Assembly (NCBI RefSeq): GCF_000340375.1
Contig: NZ_KB446651.1
Coordinates: 1 to 50,000 of the forward strand
Source: Eggerthia catenaformis OT 569 = DSM 20559
GTDB lineage: Bacteria > Bacillota_I > Bacilli_A > Erysipelotrichales > Coprobacillaceae
Direction of reading: 5' to 3'
DNA: 50,000 nucleotides
Shown: piece after piece, positions 9,656 to 18,839 of the stretch
Layout of the letters: each line of letters opens with the position of its first letter
Position numbering within the stretch: the first letter of the stretch is position 1
Position numbers and translations under genes: made by a program
Notes under the pieces: generated by a model
Told to the model about the DNA's origin: nothing
The model's database searches: none
What the model saw: the letters and a program-made list of their open reading frames with translations, nothing else

Positions 9656-9760
9656 ATGCAAAAAAACATTTATTGCATTATAAAGATTGATAAGATTATG
9701 AATAACCCTTTTTCTTATATTGCATTCTACAATATCTCATCCTTATGCATATTCCGTTGA
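9656..9760 (+). CDS. Short leader ORF, copy 1 (34 aa)
   Basis: The ORF starts MQKNIYCIIKIDKIMNNPF and ends with TGA at 9758-9760. GGAG and GGGA lie upstream. From memory it resembles the leader peptide described in front of tet(M) in Tn916, where ribosome progress on the leader controls a downstream terminator. A terminator hairpin follows 45 bp later, and a similar ORF-terminator pair precedes the intact sigma gene (20278-20467). Translation is not proven. Confidence 0.45.
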   Translation: MQKNIYCIIKIDKIMNNPFSYIAFYNISSLCIFR

Positions 9761-9804
9761 ACAATTAAAAACATTTCTTAGAAGAAAGTATTTCTTTCAT
9801 TTTA

Positions 9805-9846
9805 GAGGACTTCTTATGCTTAGATGCAGGAGTCCTCCTTTTTTGC
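9805..9846 (+). terminator. Leader terminator, copy 1
   Basis: GAGGACT (9805-9811) pairs with AGTCCTC (9831-9837), followed by CTTTTTT. The same hairpin occurs at 20425-20467. It may act as an attenuator rather than a simple end of transcription, because it lies between a leader ORF and a sigma gene. The stretch from 9847 to the IS110 holds only a 24-codon ORF (9899-9973) that I do not recognise. Confidence 0.75.
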
Positions 9847-9992
9847 CTGAAAACAAGCAGACAAAAAAGCCTGCAAATAAAAAGTCAAGGCTAAACTAAT
9901 GAACATTGAAAATTTTATACAGGTTGAAAAAGAAGGCACCAAAATAAGACCATCACAACCAGTGCCAGTCTAAAGAAGGATATTAACTTTGA

Positions 9993-11204
9993 CTAATTAG
10001 ACTCTGGCAGAGTGGCAAGATACTCTTTCACTCGACCATAATAAATCCTAAGAAACTTGTTTGCGCCAGCGGTCATATAGACATAATAAGGCTTGCCTTG
10101 TGCACGTTTCTTATCTAAGAATTGATAGACGGGATCGTCTTGTGGCATGGTTTTAATAAGTACATCCATTACCTGAAAAAGAGTTTTTCTTAAATTAGAC
10201 GAACCTCTTTTAGAAGTGGGAACACTACGCTGTTCATATGTGCCGGATTCATTTACACCGGGGTCTACACCTGCAAATGCTGTGATGGCTCCTTTGTGCG
10301 TAAATCTGCTCACATCACCAATTTCAGCCATAAGTTGAGGACCTAAAGACGGACCAACACCTTTCATATTCATAACAATTGAATATTCCGGGAGCTTTGA
10401 AGCTGTTTCGTTCATTAGGGCACGCAACTCTTCGACAGTTGCTGATGCATTATTAAGCTGCTCTACAGCTTGTTTGATTATTAGCTTGGTTATTTCATCT
10501 TTAGGAAGTACGGGAACAAATTCCTTTGCTTTTCCGTAGATTTCTTCAGCTTTTGACTGACTGAAGTTGTACTTCTTGCGTTTACACCATTTTTGATAAT
10601 GGCAGGTAAATGCATAGAGAGACATTTTACGAACACAATCTACATGCCAGTAGGTTGCTGCAAAATCAACCCATTTCTGACTCCCGTCACTTCGGGCGGG
10701 ACTATCGAAGTATGCATTCAAACCAGGATAAGTCTGATCAAGGATGCCGATAAGGTTGTTTTTCATAGCTGTTTTGTGTTTCATGTAAAAACCAAACTGA
10801 CGATTCATAGTTTTAAGTTGAATTCTTAATTCATCCATAACACTATACTGTTTTAGGTTTTGCCATTTGTCAAGTGCATAGCGAGCAATCTTAACAGAAT
10901 CAGCTTTGTCTGACTTGACTTTACGAAGAGAATCATTGTCAAAGTCTTTAATAAGTTTGGGATTAATAGCACTAACAAAGAGATTTGCTGCTGAAAGCTC
11001 ATGCGCAAGAGCTTCGTAATAGCGTCCTGTATGTTCCATAACAATGCGGGATTCACCATCAACAGAATGGATAAGTTCAATTAGTGAATTAATGTCACTA
11101 GATGTGTGTTTGATTTCAAAAGGTGATACTACAATCTCGCCAAAAGGTCTCATGATTGCGACCATACTTTTACCTTTAGAAACATCAATACCTACTGCAT
11201 TCAT
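9993..11204 (-). CDS. IS110-family transposase (DEDD recombinase)
   Basis: The 403-residue protein has the N-terminal RuvC-like DEDD domain with D7 (GIDVSK), E57 (IVMEHTG) and D99/D102 (KSDKADS), and the C-terminal transposase_20 domain with GVGPSLGPQLMAEIGD, FAGVDPGVNESG and the serine motif SKRGSSNLRK (Ser335 or Ser336 as likely nucleophile). Recent work on IS621 shows that such enzymes use a bridge RNA from the noncoding end to choose donor and target. Length is normal and no frameshift is visible, so it could be active. CACTCC/GGAGTG lies before the ATG. Confidence 0.95.
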   Translation of the reverse strand: MNAVGIDVSKGKSMVAIMRPFGEIVVSPFEIKHTSSDINSLIELIHSVDGESRIVMEHTGRYYEALAHELSAANLFVSAINPKLIKDFDNDSLRKVKSDKADSVKIARYALDKWQNLKQYSVMDELRIQLKTMNRQFGFYMKHKTAMKNNLIGILDQTYPGLNAYFDSPARSDGSQKWVDFAATYWHVDCVRKMSLYAFTCHYQKWCKRKKYNFSQSKAEEIYGKAKEFVPVLPKDEITKLIIKQAVEQLNNASATVEELRALMNETASKLPEYSIVMNMKGVGPSLGPQLMAEIGDVSRFTHKGAITAFAGVDPGVNESGTYEQRSVPTSKRGSSNLRKTLFQVMDVLIKTMPQDDPVYQFLDKKRAQGKPYYVYMTAGANKFLRIYYGRVKEYLATLPESN

Positions 11205-11452
11205 AATTTGTCACTCCTTAAAAAATATTGCAATGGATAAGCACCAGTTTTACTCATTGCCTATTCTATCTACTGTGGTGTGACACGAACGTGCCAAGGC
11301 AGTTCAACCTGCATAAAACGAACGCTGCAAATGAGGAGCTGGTTATCAGTCTTTTTTGCGGACACTAAGTCCAAGAAAGGAAGCCGACATACCGATTGCT
11401 CCACCATTATACAGCTAAGCAACAAGATGGATAATTCCTTACTGGTTGTAAG
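11205..11452 (-). ncRNA. Candidate bridge RNA region of the IS110
   Basis: This 250-bp noncoding end lies upstream of the transposase, where IS110-group elements encode their bridge RNA. It contains short inverted repeats, for example GCAG/CTGC around 11300-11315, and paired AACG-containing segments near 11290 and 11320. I cannot fold it or identify the two guide loops, so the call rests on position and family knowledge. Reading direction is assumed to be that of the transposase. Confidence 0.4.
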
Positions 11453-11496
11453 GGATATTAACCATAAATATATTGTAGTAGAATGGAGGAAACTTT

Positions 11497-11706
11497 ATGG
11501 CAAAAGAGTATTACCTTTATGTCAGAGGACAAAAGGTGAAAGTCAGTGAAGATATTTATAAAGTCTACTGGCAGGAAAAAGAACACGAAAAGTATTTAGA
11601 GCAGGTGGACAAGAAAAACCACTTGCTCTTTTTTTCATCATTGGATCATGACGGACACTTTGTAGATAATATTGTTGATGAAAGTGTTGATGTAGAATGT
11701 TCTTGA
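11497..11706 (+). pseudogene. Truncated Orf7-like sigma factor, copy 1
   Basis: The 69 residues match residues 6-70 of the intact sigma factor at 20506-20928 with about ten differences (KVKVSEDIYKVYW and KNHLLFFSSLD are shared). Homology stops after VDVE, and the frame ends three codons later. The missing part contains sigma region 4, so it cannot function as a sigma factor. A good ribosome binding site (GGAGG) precedes the ATG, so a short peptide may still be made. The sequence that follows directly is the TetR promoter, which marks this as the junction where the transport cargo was added. Confidence 0.85.
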
Positions 11707-11745
11707 AATTTGAGATGGCAGGTAGTATAATATAACTAAGTTATA
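11703..11745 (+). promoter_or_regulatory. tetR promoter and palindromic operator
   Basis: TTGAAA (11703-11708) and TATAAT (11726-11731) are 17 bp apart. The 15-bp palindrome TATAACTAAGTTATA spans 11731-11745, touching the -10 box. The 13-bp core is found again, reversed, at 12429-12441 before the transport operon. This argues for TetR autoregulation. Confidence 0.8.
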
Positions 11746-11768
11746 TTTGGAGAAAGGAGGAGTAAATC

Positions 11769-12407
11769 GTGGCTAATGGTGATTACGAAGCAACTCATAA
11801 AAAAATATTGGATTGTGGAAAGAATATTTTTAAAACACAAGGATTTGAAAAAGCTAATTTAAGAGCAATCTGCAAAGCGGCGGGTGTAACTACTGGTGCT
11901 TTTTATGGTCATTTTGAAGATAAGGAAGCTCTTTTCACCGAATTAGTAGAGCCAATCGTGAATCAGATACAAAGTTCTTATGCCATGTATGAAGATGAGA
12001 GTTTTGATGTTTATAAAAGAGAAAATCATATAAAGAAAGAAACTATTTCCAAGATTTTGGAATCAAAAGCACAAGGTGCTATTAAAATGGTTCTATATTT
12101 CTTTGAACATAAAGATGCATTTGAATTACTGGTCTTTGGTTCTTATGGAACAAAATTTAACAACTTTTTAGACGGAATTATTGAGAAAGAAGATAAAAAT
12201 CACTTTGAAATTTTAAGTATGATATACGGAGCGGATCATGTAAATAATGTGATAACTAATAGAGGAATTCATCTAATCAACCATGCGTACTTTTATGCAT
12301 TATCGGAAGTAGCAGTTCATTCTAAAAGTAAAGAAGAAGTGAAATTGAATGCAACTTTGATTTCGGAGTTCTTTAATGAGGGATGGAAAAAGATACGAGG
12401 AATATAG
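11769..12407 (+). CDS. TetR/AcrR-family repressor of the cargo operon
   Basis: The 212-residue protein has a TetR-type helix-turn-helix at about residues 8-55 (LRAICKAAGVTTGAFYGHFEDKEALF) and a variable ligand-binding C-terminal domain. The start is GTG at 11769, preceded by AAAGGAGGAG. It sits at the head of the ECF/ABC/MATE cargo. Its probable operator lies in its own promoter and before the next gene, so it should repress both. The inducing ligand is unknown; a metal-chelate or the transported substrate is possible. Confidence 0.9.
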   Translation: MANGDYEATHKKILDCGKNIFKTQGFEKANLRAICKAAGVTTGAFYGHFEDKEALFTELVEPIVNQIQSSYAMYEDESFDVYKRENHIKKETISKILESKAQGAIKMVLYFFEHKDAFELLVFGSYGTKFNNFLDGIIEKEDKNHFEILSMIYGADHVNNVITNRGIHLINHAYFYALSEVAVHSKSKEEVKLNATLISEFFNEGWKKIRGI

Positions 12408-12441
12408 ACAAATTTTTTCGCCCGAAACATAACTTAGTTAT
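12405..12441 (+). promoter_or_regulatory. Transport operon promoter with second TetR operator
   Basis: ATAACTTAGTTAT at 12429-12441 is the exact reverse complement of the core operator at the tetR promoter. It overlaps a possible -10 CATAAC (12428-12433) with TAGACA (12405-12410) 17 bp upstream. An alternative promoter is TTGTTT at 12480-12485 with TATATC 17 bp later. The operator match is strong; the choice of promoter is less sure. Confidence 0.7.
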
Positions 12442-12536
12442 ATTTCGAGATCTCAGAAGAATAAAAATAAAACCGGATATTGTTTCTGTATGAAAATAGA
12501 AATATATCGAATTGAAAAAACAAGGAGGACAAAATT

Positions 12537-13133
12537 ATGAATTTAAAAGGTATTGTAAAAATAGCAGTATTTTCTGTTATTGGGTTTGTATTAACAATGG
12601 GATTAGGTTTTTTGACGGGATCGTTTGGAATGCTTCCAAGTTTGTATTTATCATCAGCCCTGCCAACAATTATTGTAGCACCGGTTTTTGTTATTATGTG
12701 TAAGCAGGTCGGGCAAAGAGGTACAGCATTTTTATACTTCCTATTGATGGGTGTTTTCTATGTTCTCATGGGAATGTGGCCAGTAATTGCTGTTTGTGCT
12801 ATTGCAGGACTTTTAGCAGAACTTGTAATTGGTAAAAAGGAAAATTATGAGAATAAGAATATGAAGATTGGGGCTGCGTTTGGAGCAGGTATGTTCATAT
12901 ATTCCTTACATGCTATGTATTTTACGTTTGTATTTGGTGTAGAAGGACTTACAAAGCAATTTCCAAAGATGTTTACAACCGATTACGCAACATTCCTTTA
13001 CAATTTTTACACACCTAAAAATATCTTGATTTGTTTATTGATTGCAATTGTGGCTTCAGTTATAGGTGCCTATTTTGGAACATATATTTACAATAAATTT
13101 TTTAGTGATAGGAAGAAAAAAAGTGTTTTGTAG
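12537..13133 (+). CDS. ECF transporter S component, MptD/Trep_Strep family
   Basis: The 198-residue integral membrane protein has about six hydrophobic segments and resembles the family of putative ECF substrate-binding subunits named Trep_Strep (MptD-like). Such proteins bind a small molecule and deliver it to the T and A components encoded next. AAGGAGGAC is positioned before the ATG. The following EcfT gene overlaps its end. The substrate of this family is not established; association with YbtPQ-like ABC genes suggests a metal chelate or related compound, which is inference. Confidence 0.8.
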   Translation: MNLKGIVKIAVFSVIGFVLTMGLGFLTGSFGMLPSLYLSSALPTIIVAPVFVIMCKQVGQRGTAFLYFLLMGVFYVLMGMWPVIAVCAIAGLLAELVIGKKENYENKNMKIGAAFGAGMFIYSLHAMYFTFVFGVEGLTKQFPKMFTTDYATFLYNFYTPKNILICLLIAIVASVIGAYFGTYIYNKFFSDRKKKSVL

Positions 13134-13836
13134 AGATGAAAAAAATAATATAAACAAATACCAACTATCAGACAAAATCAACCCACTTACTATAGTTGGG
13201 TTGATTTTACTGTTTTCAGTTATTTTAACAGTAGGAGAACAATGGCAATACTTAATTTCACTTATTTTTGTTTTAGGACTATTATTCTTATTTTCAATTA
13301 AAAAAGCATTTAGAACGATATGTTCATTGCTTATAGTATGTGGACTTATTTATTTGCTGAAACCTCATTTAGGAAATGTTTTGATTGGTTCTATATATAC
13401 AATGCTACTTATAGTGTTGAAGTTTGCTCCACTTTTCATCTTGGGAAGAGTTCTGTCTTCATATAGCTCTTCGCATCTAATTGCTGCATTTAGAAAAATT
13501 GGAATTGATGGTGGAATAGGTATAGGAATCACAGTATTTTTTCGTTTTATTCCGGAAATCTCTATTAGGATGAAGGAAATAAATAATGGTATGAAAATTA
13601 GAGGATTTAAAGCAAGCATTTTCAAACCAATTAGAACATTTGAATTATATTTTGTTCCTCTTATGTATAAGTGCATAGACATAAGTGATACCTTAACTTG
13701 TTCAATTATATCAAAAGGAATTGAATACGATGGGGAAAAAACAAGTTTTCATGAGGTGAAAATTACATTTATTGATATCTCAATGATAGTAGGAGGGGTG
13801 ATTTTGTTGGGGGCGAGTTTATGGAAAATATTTTAG
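13123..13836 (+). CDS. ECF transporter transmembrane component EcfT
   Basis: About 237 residues with several hydrophobic segments and the cytoplasmic motif KIRGFKAS, the Arg-Gly signature through which EcfT couples to the ATPases. The best start is GTG at 13123, which has AGGAAG 8 bp upstream; the ATG at 13066 is deep in the preceding gene. The gene overlaps the S component by 11 bp and the ATPase gene by 16 bp. It should form the membrane scaffold of the ECF complex with the double ATPase. Confidence 0.85.
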   Translation: MFCRDEKNNINKYQLSDKINPLTIVGLILLFSVILTVGEQWQYLISLIFVLGLLFLFSIKKAFRTICSLLIVCGLIYLLKPHLGNVLIGSIYTMLLIVLKFAPLFILGRVLSSYSSSHLIAAFRKIGIDGGIGIGITVFFRFIPEISIRMKEINNGMKIRGFKASIFKPIRTFELYFVPLMYKCIDISDTLTCSIISKGIEYDGEKTSFHEVKITFIDISMIVGGVILLGASLWKIF

Positions 13837-15290
13837 AGGCAGAAATAAGGCGCTTTCATTATGGAGAGGATTTGATATTAAAAGATTTAAAAATGTCTGT
13901 AAAAAAAGGCGAAATTGTAGTCTTAACAGGTCTTTCCGGATGCGGAAAAACGACACTTTTAAGACTGCTAAACGGACTTATTCCATCCTTTTATGATGGT
14001 GATTTTGACGGAGAAATCAAGATTTTAGGGAAAGATATAACGGCATATAAAAAGGGAGAGTTAGCTAAATATATTGGCAATGTATTTCAAAATCCTAAAG
14101 ATCAATTTTTTTGTGATGTGGTTGAAGATGAAATTGCTTTAGTTGGTGAAAATTTAGGGTTAGAGAAAAAAAACTTAAGAGAAAAAGTTGACGAAGCAAT
14201 GCAGTTACTTGAAATAGAGTATCTAAGAAAAAAGTCTATCTTCGAGTTATCAGGAGGGGAAAGGCAAAAGGTAGCTATAGCTGGAACTCTTATCTATGAT
14301 ACGGATATTATTTTTTTTGATGAGCCATCAAGCAGTCTTGATTACGATAGTATAAAACATTTCAGTGAAATACTTCTCAGATTGAAGGCGATGGGAAAGA
14401 CAATAATTATAGCGGAACATAGGCTCTATTATTTAAAAGAGATTTTTAGCAGATTGATTTATATAAAAAACGGTACAATATGTGAAATTTTTCCGAATGG
14501 TAGTCTTAGTAATGATAAATGTAAGGAACTTGAGTTAAGAACACTTAATGAAAGAGAATTGATATCAGAAAAAGAACCCATTGTAGCTAAAGGATATATC
14601 AAAGTAAATAAAGCCTGCATTCATCAAGGCAAAAGAACTTTGATAGAAGAATTAACATTTGAGCTTGGAAAGAGCGAAATAATGGGAGTGATTGGTTCTA
14701 ATGGTATTGGAAAAAGTACCTTAGCAAAAGCATTATGTGGATTATCTGAAAAATATTTAGATGTCAGCTATGGACAGAAACAAAGAGAAAGGCTTAAAAA
14801 TTCATATTGCGTGTTACAAGATGTAGATGCTCAGATTTTTTTAGACACAGTAGAAAATGAATTGATATTTTGTAAAGATAAAAACTCGGAAAGTGATTTA
14901 GAAAAAATACGAGAATATCTAAAAGATACAGAACTGTGGCATAAAAAAACCAATCATCCGCAGAAATTATCCGGTGGACAAAAACAACGATTGGCGATTA
15001 TTACTTCGTTTTTATCCGGTCGTAAGTTGATAATTCTGGATGAACCAACATCAGGTCTTGATTATAAAAGTATGAAAATTATGTCCGATTTAATGACGGA
15101 AAAAGCAAAGGAGATTCCAATTATAATAATTACTCATGACTTAGAGTTGTTATTTAAAACCTGTCATTCCGTCTTAATGCTCGGCGATAAGGATTATAAA
15201 AAAATATCTGTAATGGGAAATGAAACGTTGATTATGGATTTTATGGATAAAAAAGGAAATTTATTGAAGGAGAAAAACTATGTTAAATAA
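13821..15290 (+). CDS. Fused double ATPase of the ECF transporter (EcfA-EcfA')
   Basis: The 489-residue protein contains two complete ABC ATPase domains in tandem. Domain 1 has GLSGCGKTT, LSGGERQKVA and IIFFDEPSSSLD; domain 2 has GSNGIGKST, LSGGQKQRLA and LIILDEPTSGLD. The fusion replaces the usual pair of EcfA1/EcfA2 subunits. It overlaps ecfT upstream and the next ABC gene downstream (11 bp), showing tight coupling. All key residues look intact. Confidence 0.92.
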   Translation: MENILEAEIRRFHYGEDLILKDLKMSVKKGEIVVLTGLSGCGKTTLLRLLNGLIPSFYDGDFDGEIKILGKDITAYKKGELAKYIGNVFQNPKDQFFCDVVEDEIALVGENLGLEKKNLREKVDEAMQLLEIEYLRKKSIFELSGGERQKVAIAGTLIYDTDIIFFDEPSSSLDYDSIKHFSEILLRLKAMGKTIIIAEHRLYYLKEIFSRLIYIKNGTICEIFPNGSLSNDKCKELELRTLNERELISEKEPIVAKGYIKVNKACIHQGKRTLIEELTFELGKSEIMGVIGSNGIGKSTLAKALCGLSEKYLDVSYGQKQRERLKNSYCVLQDVDAQIFLDTVENELIFCKDKNSESDLEKIREYLKDTELWHKKTNHPQKLSGGQKQRLAIITSFLSGRKLIILDEPTSGLDYKSMKIMSDLMTEKAKEIPIIIITHDLELLFKTCHSVLMLGDKDYKKISVMGNETLIMDFMDKKGNLLKEKNYVK

Positions 15291-17070
15291 GGTTTTTGAA
15301 TATGCAGGTTCGCATAAAAAATCAATTCACTTAGCAAGTTTTATTATGCTTATTAGTGTAATTATGGGTGTGCTACCCTTTCTATTTGCATATCAGATTA
15401 TCAATCCACTTATTTTAGGTGAGCAATTAGAATTTGAAAGACTTGCTATTTTATTGATCAGTATTTTAGTTTGTTTAGTGTTGCAAGCTGTCTTAGGAGG
15501 TTTAGGTCTTAATGTATCCCATAAAGCAGCATACAACACGCTACTTGGACTTCGAACATCCTTACAGAAAAAAATGGGAGATCTGCCATTGGGTGTTGTT
15601 GAAGAAAAAGGGACTGGTACAATCAAAAAAATGTTCGTGGATGATATTGGCAGTTTAGAAGTGCTTTTAGCTCATTCACTTCCTGAAGGAATAGCGAACC
15701 TAATTGTACCTATTATGGTTTATATTTCAATGTTTTTTATTGACTGGAGATTAGCGTTAATGTCATTAGCTTCTATTCCGATTAGCATTCTTGCAATGAT
15801 GATTATGTACTCTGTAGGTATGAAGCAAATGGGACCATATTATATGGCAAGTGGAAAAATGAACAATACCATTATTGAGTATGTAAACGGTATGGAAGTT
15901 GTAAAAGTATTTAATAAGCAAACAGAGTCTTATGAACGCCTTTCTAAAGATATAAGTAATTACAGAGATTATGCACTTGCTTGGTATAAGACGGCATGGC
16001 CATGGATGGCGTTATATAGTGCTTTACTTCCATGCACGATTATTTTAACATTGCCTCTTGGTGGTTATTTTGTGTATATGGGCTATGCAAGTCTTTCTAA
16101 CTTAATATTAGTGTTATGTCTTTCTTTAAGTATAGGATTGCCACTCTTGAAAGCTCTTGGATTTTTACCAACTATGCCACAATTAAATTATAAGATTTCT
16201 GCTTTAGAACAAGCCTTAAATATGGCTCCTTTAAAGCAGGGAGAAAATGATTTTAAGGGAACAGGACAGACTATTTTATATGATAATGTTACCTTTGGCT
16301 ATCAGCTAAACAAGATGGGAGAAAATGGACAGCCCGAAACCTATATTAAGAATGTTATTCATAATGTAAGTTTTACGGCAAGAGTTGGTGAAAAGACAGC
16401 GATTGTCGGTGAATCAGGTTCAGGAAAAAGCACTTTAGCTAAACTTTTAATTCACTACTATGATGTTTTAGATGGAAGCATAAGTATTGGAGGACAAGAC
16501 TTACGAGATATAAGATTGGAATCTCTCAATAAGCAAATTTCTTATGTAGCACAAGACCAATATTTATTTAATACTTCGCTTTTAGAGAATATTCGTATTG
16601 GTAATTTAGCTGCAAGCGATGATGAGGTTATTGAAGCAGCTAAAAAAGCTCAGTGTATGGAATTCTTAAATAGACTTCCGGATGGTATTTATTCTTTAGC
16701 AGGGGAAGCAGGAAAAATGCTTTCAGGTGGAGAAAGACAAAGAATATCGTTAGCGAGAGCTATTTTGAAGAATGCTCCGATTGTTGTACTTGATGAGGCA
16801 ACAGCCTATGCAGATCCTGAAAATGAAGAAAAAATGGAAGCAGCTATTCGTGAACTTGTAAAAGGGAAAACCTTAATTGTTATTGCACACAAGTTACCAT
16901 CTATTGTAGATGCAGATCAGATATTAGTTATGGATCATGGTCATTTAGTTGCAAATGGAAAGCATAAATACTTATTAGAATCTTCAGCAGAATATCGCAA
17001 ATTATGGGATGCGACACTATTTAGTAAAGATTGGAAAATCAGCAGAAAGGAAGGTGAAATGAATGTTTAG
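15280..17070 (+). CDS. Half ABC transporter, YbtP/IrtA-like (subunit 1)
   Basis: The 596-residue protein has an N-terminal six-helix exporter-fold domain (about 15-310) and a C-terminal ATPase with GESGSGKST, LSGGERQRIS and LDEATAYADPENE. The last motif is characteristic of the half-transporters that import siderophores despite their exporter fold (YbtPQ, IrtAB). It overlaps the second half-transporter gene by 8 bp, so the two should form a heterodimer. Its place behind an ECF module is like the transport part of the equibactin locus of Streptococcus equi as I recall it. Drug export remains possible. Confidence 0.85.
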   Translation: MLNKVFEYAGSHKKSIHLASFIMLISVIMGVLPFLFAYQIINPLILGEQLEFERLAILLISILVCLVLQAVLGGLGLNVSHKAAYNTLLGLRTSLQKKMGDLPLGVVEEKGTGTIKKMFVDDIGSLEVLLAHSLPEGIANLIVPIMVYISMFFIDWRLALMSLASIPISILAMMIMYSVGMKQMGPYYMASGKMNNTIIEYVNGMEVVKVFNKQTESYERLSKDISNYRDYALAWYKTAWPWMALYSALLPCTIILTLPLGGYFVYMGYASLSNLILVLCLSLSIGLPLLKALGFLPTMPQLNYKISALEQALNMAPLKQGENDFKGTGQTILYDNVTFGYQLNKMGENGQPETYIKNVIHNVSFTARVGEKTAIVGESGSGKSTLAKLLIHYYDVLDGSISIGGQDLRDIRLESLNKQISYVAQDQYLFNTSLLENIRIGNLAASDDEVIEAAKKAQCMEFLNRLPDGIYSLAGEAGKMLSGGERQRISLARAILKNAPIVVLDEATAYADPENEEKMEAAIRELVKGKTLIVIAHKLPSIVDADQILVMDHGHLVANGKHKYLLESSAEYRKLWDATLFSKDWKISRKEGEMNV

Positions 17071-18808
17071 ACTAATTTCAAGAATTTTAAATTTATCAGG
17101 TAAATACAAAAACAGAATAAAGTCCGCATTTATATTTGCCTTTGTTGAATCTATATTAAGTAAAATGCCGATATTTATTGCATTTACCGTTTTGATTGGA
17201 TTTTATGAAAAAAGGAATACGTCCCAAACTTTTCTATATGTAGGAATAGGACTTGTTTTAGTGGTTTTATTACAAGCTGTGGTTCACTTCTTAAGCGATA
17301 AATTACAAAGTGCAGCCGGCTTTATGATTTTTGCTGATAAAAGAATGGAGCTTGGGAATCATCTTAGAAAGCTTCCGATGGGATATTTTACAGCAGGTAA
17401 TTTAGGAAAAATAAATTCTGTTTTAAGTTCGGACATGGCTTTTATTGAAGAAGTTTCCATGAGTACGATTGCCAATATGATGAGCTATGTATTATCAACA
17501 CTTGTACTAACAGTATTCATGTTTGTTTTAGATTACAGAATTGGACTGATTGCGGTGTGTGTAACACTGGTTGCAACATTGCTTGCAAATAGCATGAATA
17601 AAATGTCTTTATCTGAAGCAGTTATTAGACAAGAACAAAGTGAAAAACTCACCGATGCAGTTTTGTCATTTGCTGAGGGGATCAGTGTTATTAAAAGTTA
17701 CAACCTTTTAGGCGAAAATTCTAAATCTCTTACAGATAATTTTATATCCTCAAAGGACACATCTATAAAATTTGAAAATAAAATAACACCATGGACAACT
17801 GGTTTAAATATTATTTATGGAATTGGGATTACATTTATTTTAGCAGTGGCTTTATATCTTAATCATCAAGGAACTTTGGGACTTCCATATATGTTGGGGC
17901 TTATTTTGTTTGTGTTTGACTTATTCAGCCCTTTAAAAACACTTTATGGTGAAGCGACAAGGCTTACTGTAATGAACGCTGCATTGGATCGTATTGAAGA
18001 AGTGTTAAATGAAACTGAACTGCAAGATGTGGGCAAAAAACATATTTCAAAATCTGATACCTCAGAACCTGAAATTTGTTTTAATCATGTTAAATTTTCT
18101 TATGGTGAAAAAGAGGTCTTGCATGATATGAGTTTCAAAATGAATAAGAATACAATGACGGCTTTAGTTGGACAGTCCGGGGGAGGTAAATCCACAGTAG
18201 CAAATCTTTTGACAAGATTTTGGGATGTAGACTCCGGTGAAATTTTGATTAGAGGAGTGAATATAAAGGATGTTTCACTATCTGAATTGATGTCGGAAAT
18301 CAGTATGGTTTTCCAGAGAGTTTATTTATTTCAAGATACGATTTTTAACAATATTGCCATGGGGAAAGAAAATGCAACGAAAGAAGAAGTTATAGAAGCA
18401 GCCAAGAAAGCAAGATGCTATGATTTTATTATGGCACTTCCTGATGGATTTGACACAATGATTGGAGAGGGAGGAGCAACTTTATCCGGTGGTGAAAAAC
18501 AAAGAATTTCTATTGCCCGTTGCATGTTAAAAGATGCTCCTATTGTAATTCTTGACGAGGCAACAGCAAGTGTTGATGTGGACAATGAAAGCTATATACA
18601 GGAAGCAATCAGTGAATTAGTAAAGAATAAAACATTATTAGTTATCGCCCATAGATTAAATACTATTAGAGATGCCGACAATATTATTGTAATCAAGGAA
18701 GGTAATATTGCAGAACAAGGAACCCATAATGAGCTAATTGCTTTAAATGGGATTTATAAAAATATGGTAGAGCTGCAAAATAAAAATAATGGCGTAAAAA
18801 TACTGTAA
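17063..18808 (+). CDS. Half ABC transporter, YbtQ/IrtB-like (subunit 2)
   Basis: The 581-residue protein is the partner of the preceding gene: an N-terminal membrane domain of six helices (about 15-310) and an ATPase with GQSGGGKST, LSGGEKQRIS and LDEATASVDVDNE. Both ATPase sites of the pair look usable. The start overlaps the previous stop by 8 bp and has AGGAAGGTG upstream. It ends 31 bp before the MATE gene. Substrate is inferred only from the family: a metal chelate, or else an exported toxic compound. Confidence 0.85.
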   Translation: MFRLISRILNLSGKYKNRIKSAFIFAFVESILSKMPIFIAFTVLIGFYEKRNTSQTFLYVGIGLVLVVLLQAVVHFLSDKLQSAAGFMIFADKRMELGNHLRKLPMGYFTAGNLGKINSVLSSDMAFIEEVSMSTIANMMSYVLSTLVLTVFMFVLDYRIGLIAVCVTLVATLLANSMNKMSLSEAVIRQEQSEKLTDAVLSFAEGISVIKSYNLLGENSKSLTDNFISSKDTSIKFENKITPWTTGLNIIYGIGITFILAVALYLNHQGTLGLPYMLGLILFVFDLFSPLKTLYGEATRLTVMNAALDRIEEVLNETELQDVGKKHISKSDTSEPEICFNHVKFSYGEKEVLHDMSFKMNKNTMTALVGQSGGGKSTVANLLTRFWDVDSGEILIRGVNIKDVSLSELMSEISMVFQRVYLFQDTIFNNIAMGKENATKEEVIEAAKKARCYDFIMALPDGFDTMIGEGGATLSGGEKQRISIARCMLKDAPIVILDEATASVDVDNESYIQEAISELVKNKTLLVIAHRLNTIRDADNIIVIKEGNIAEQGTHNELIALNGIYKNMVELQNKNNGVKIL

Positions 18809-18839
18809 GAATATATTTATTATAAATGGAGATAAGTAC

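Larger units (their letters stand above)
9978..11462 (-). mobile_element. IS110-family insertion sequence
   Basis: The IS carries one transposase gene on the minus strand with a long noncoding end upstream of it and almost nothing after its stop, an architecture of the IS110 group. The 10-bp sequence GGATATTAAC occurs at 9978-9987 and again at 11453-11462. I take this direct repeat as the likely border, giving an element of about 1475 bp, but IS110 elements usually do not leave long duplications, so the exact ends are uncertain. It lies upstream of the truncated sigma gene. Confidence 0.75.

Noticed and set aside
9899-9973. 24-codon ORF before the IS110
   Set aside because: It is short, has only a weak ribosome binding site and no counterpart before the intact sigma gene; too little to call a gene.
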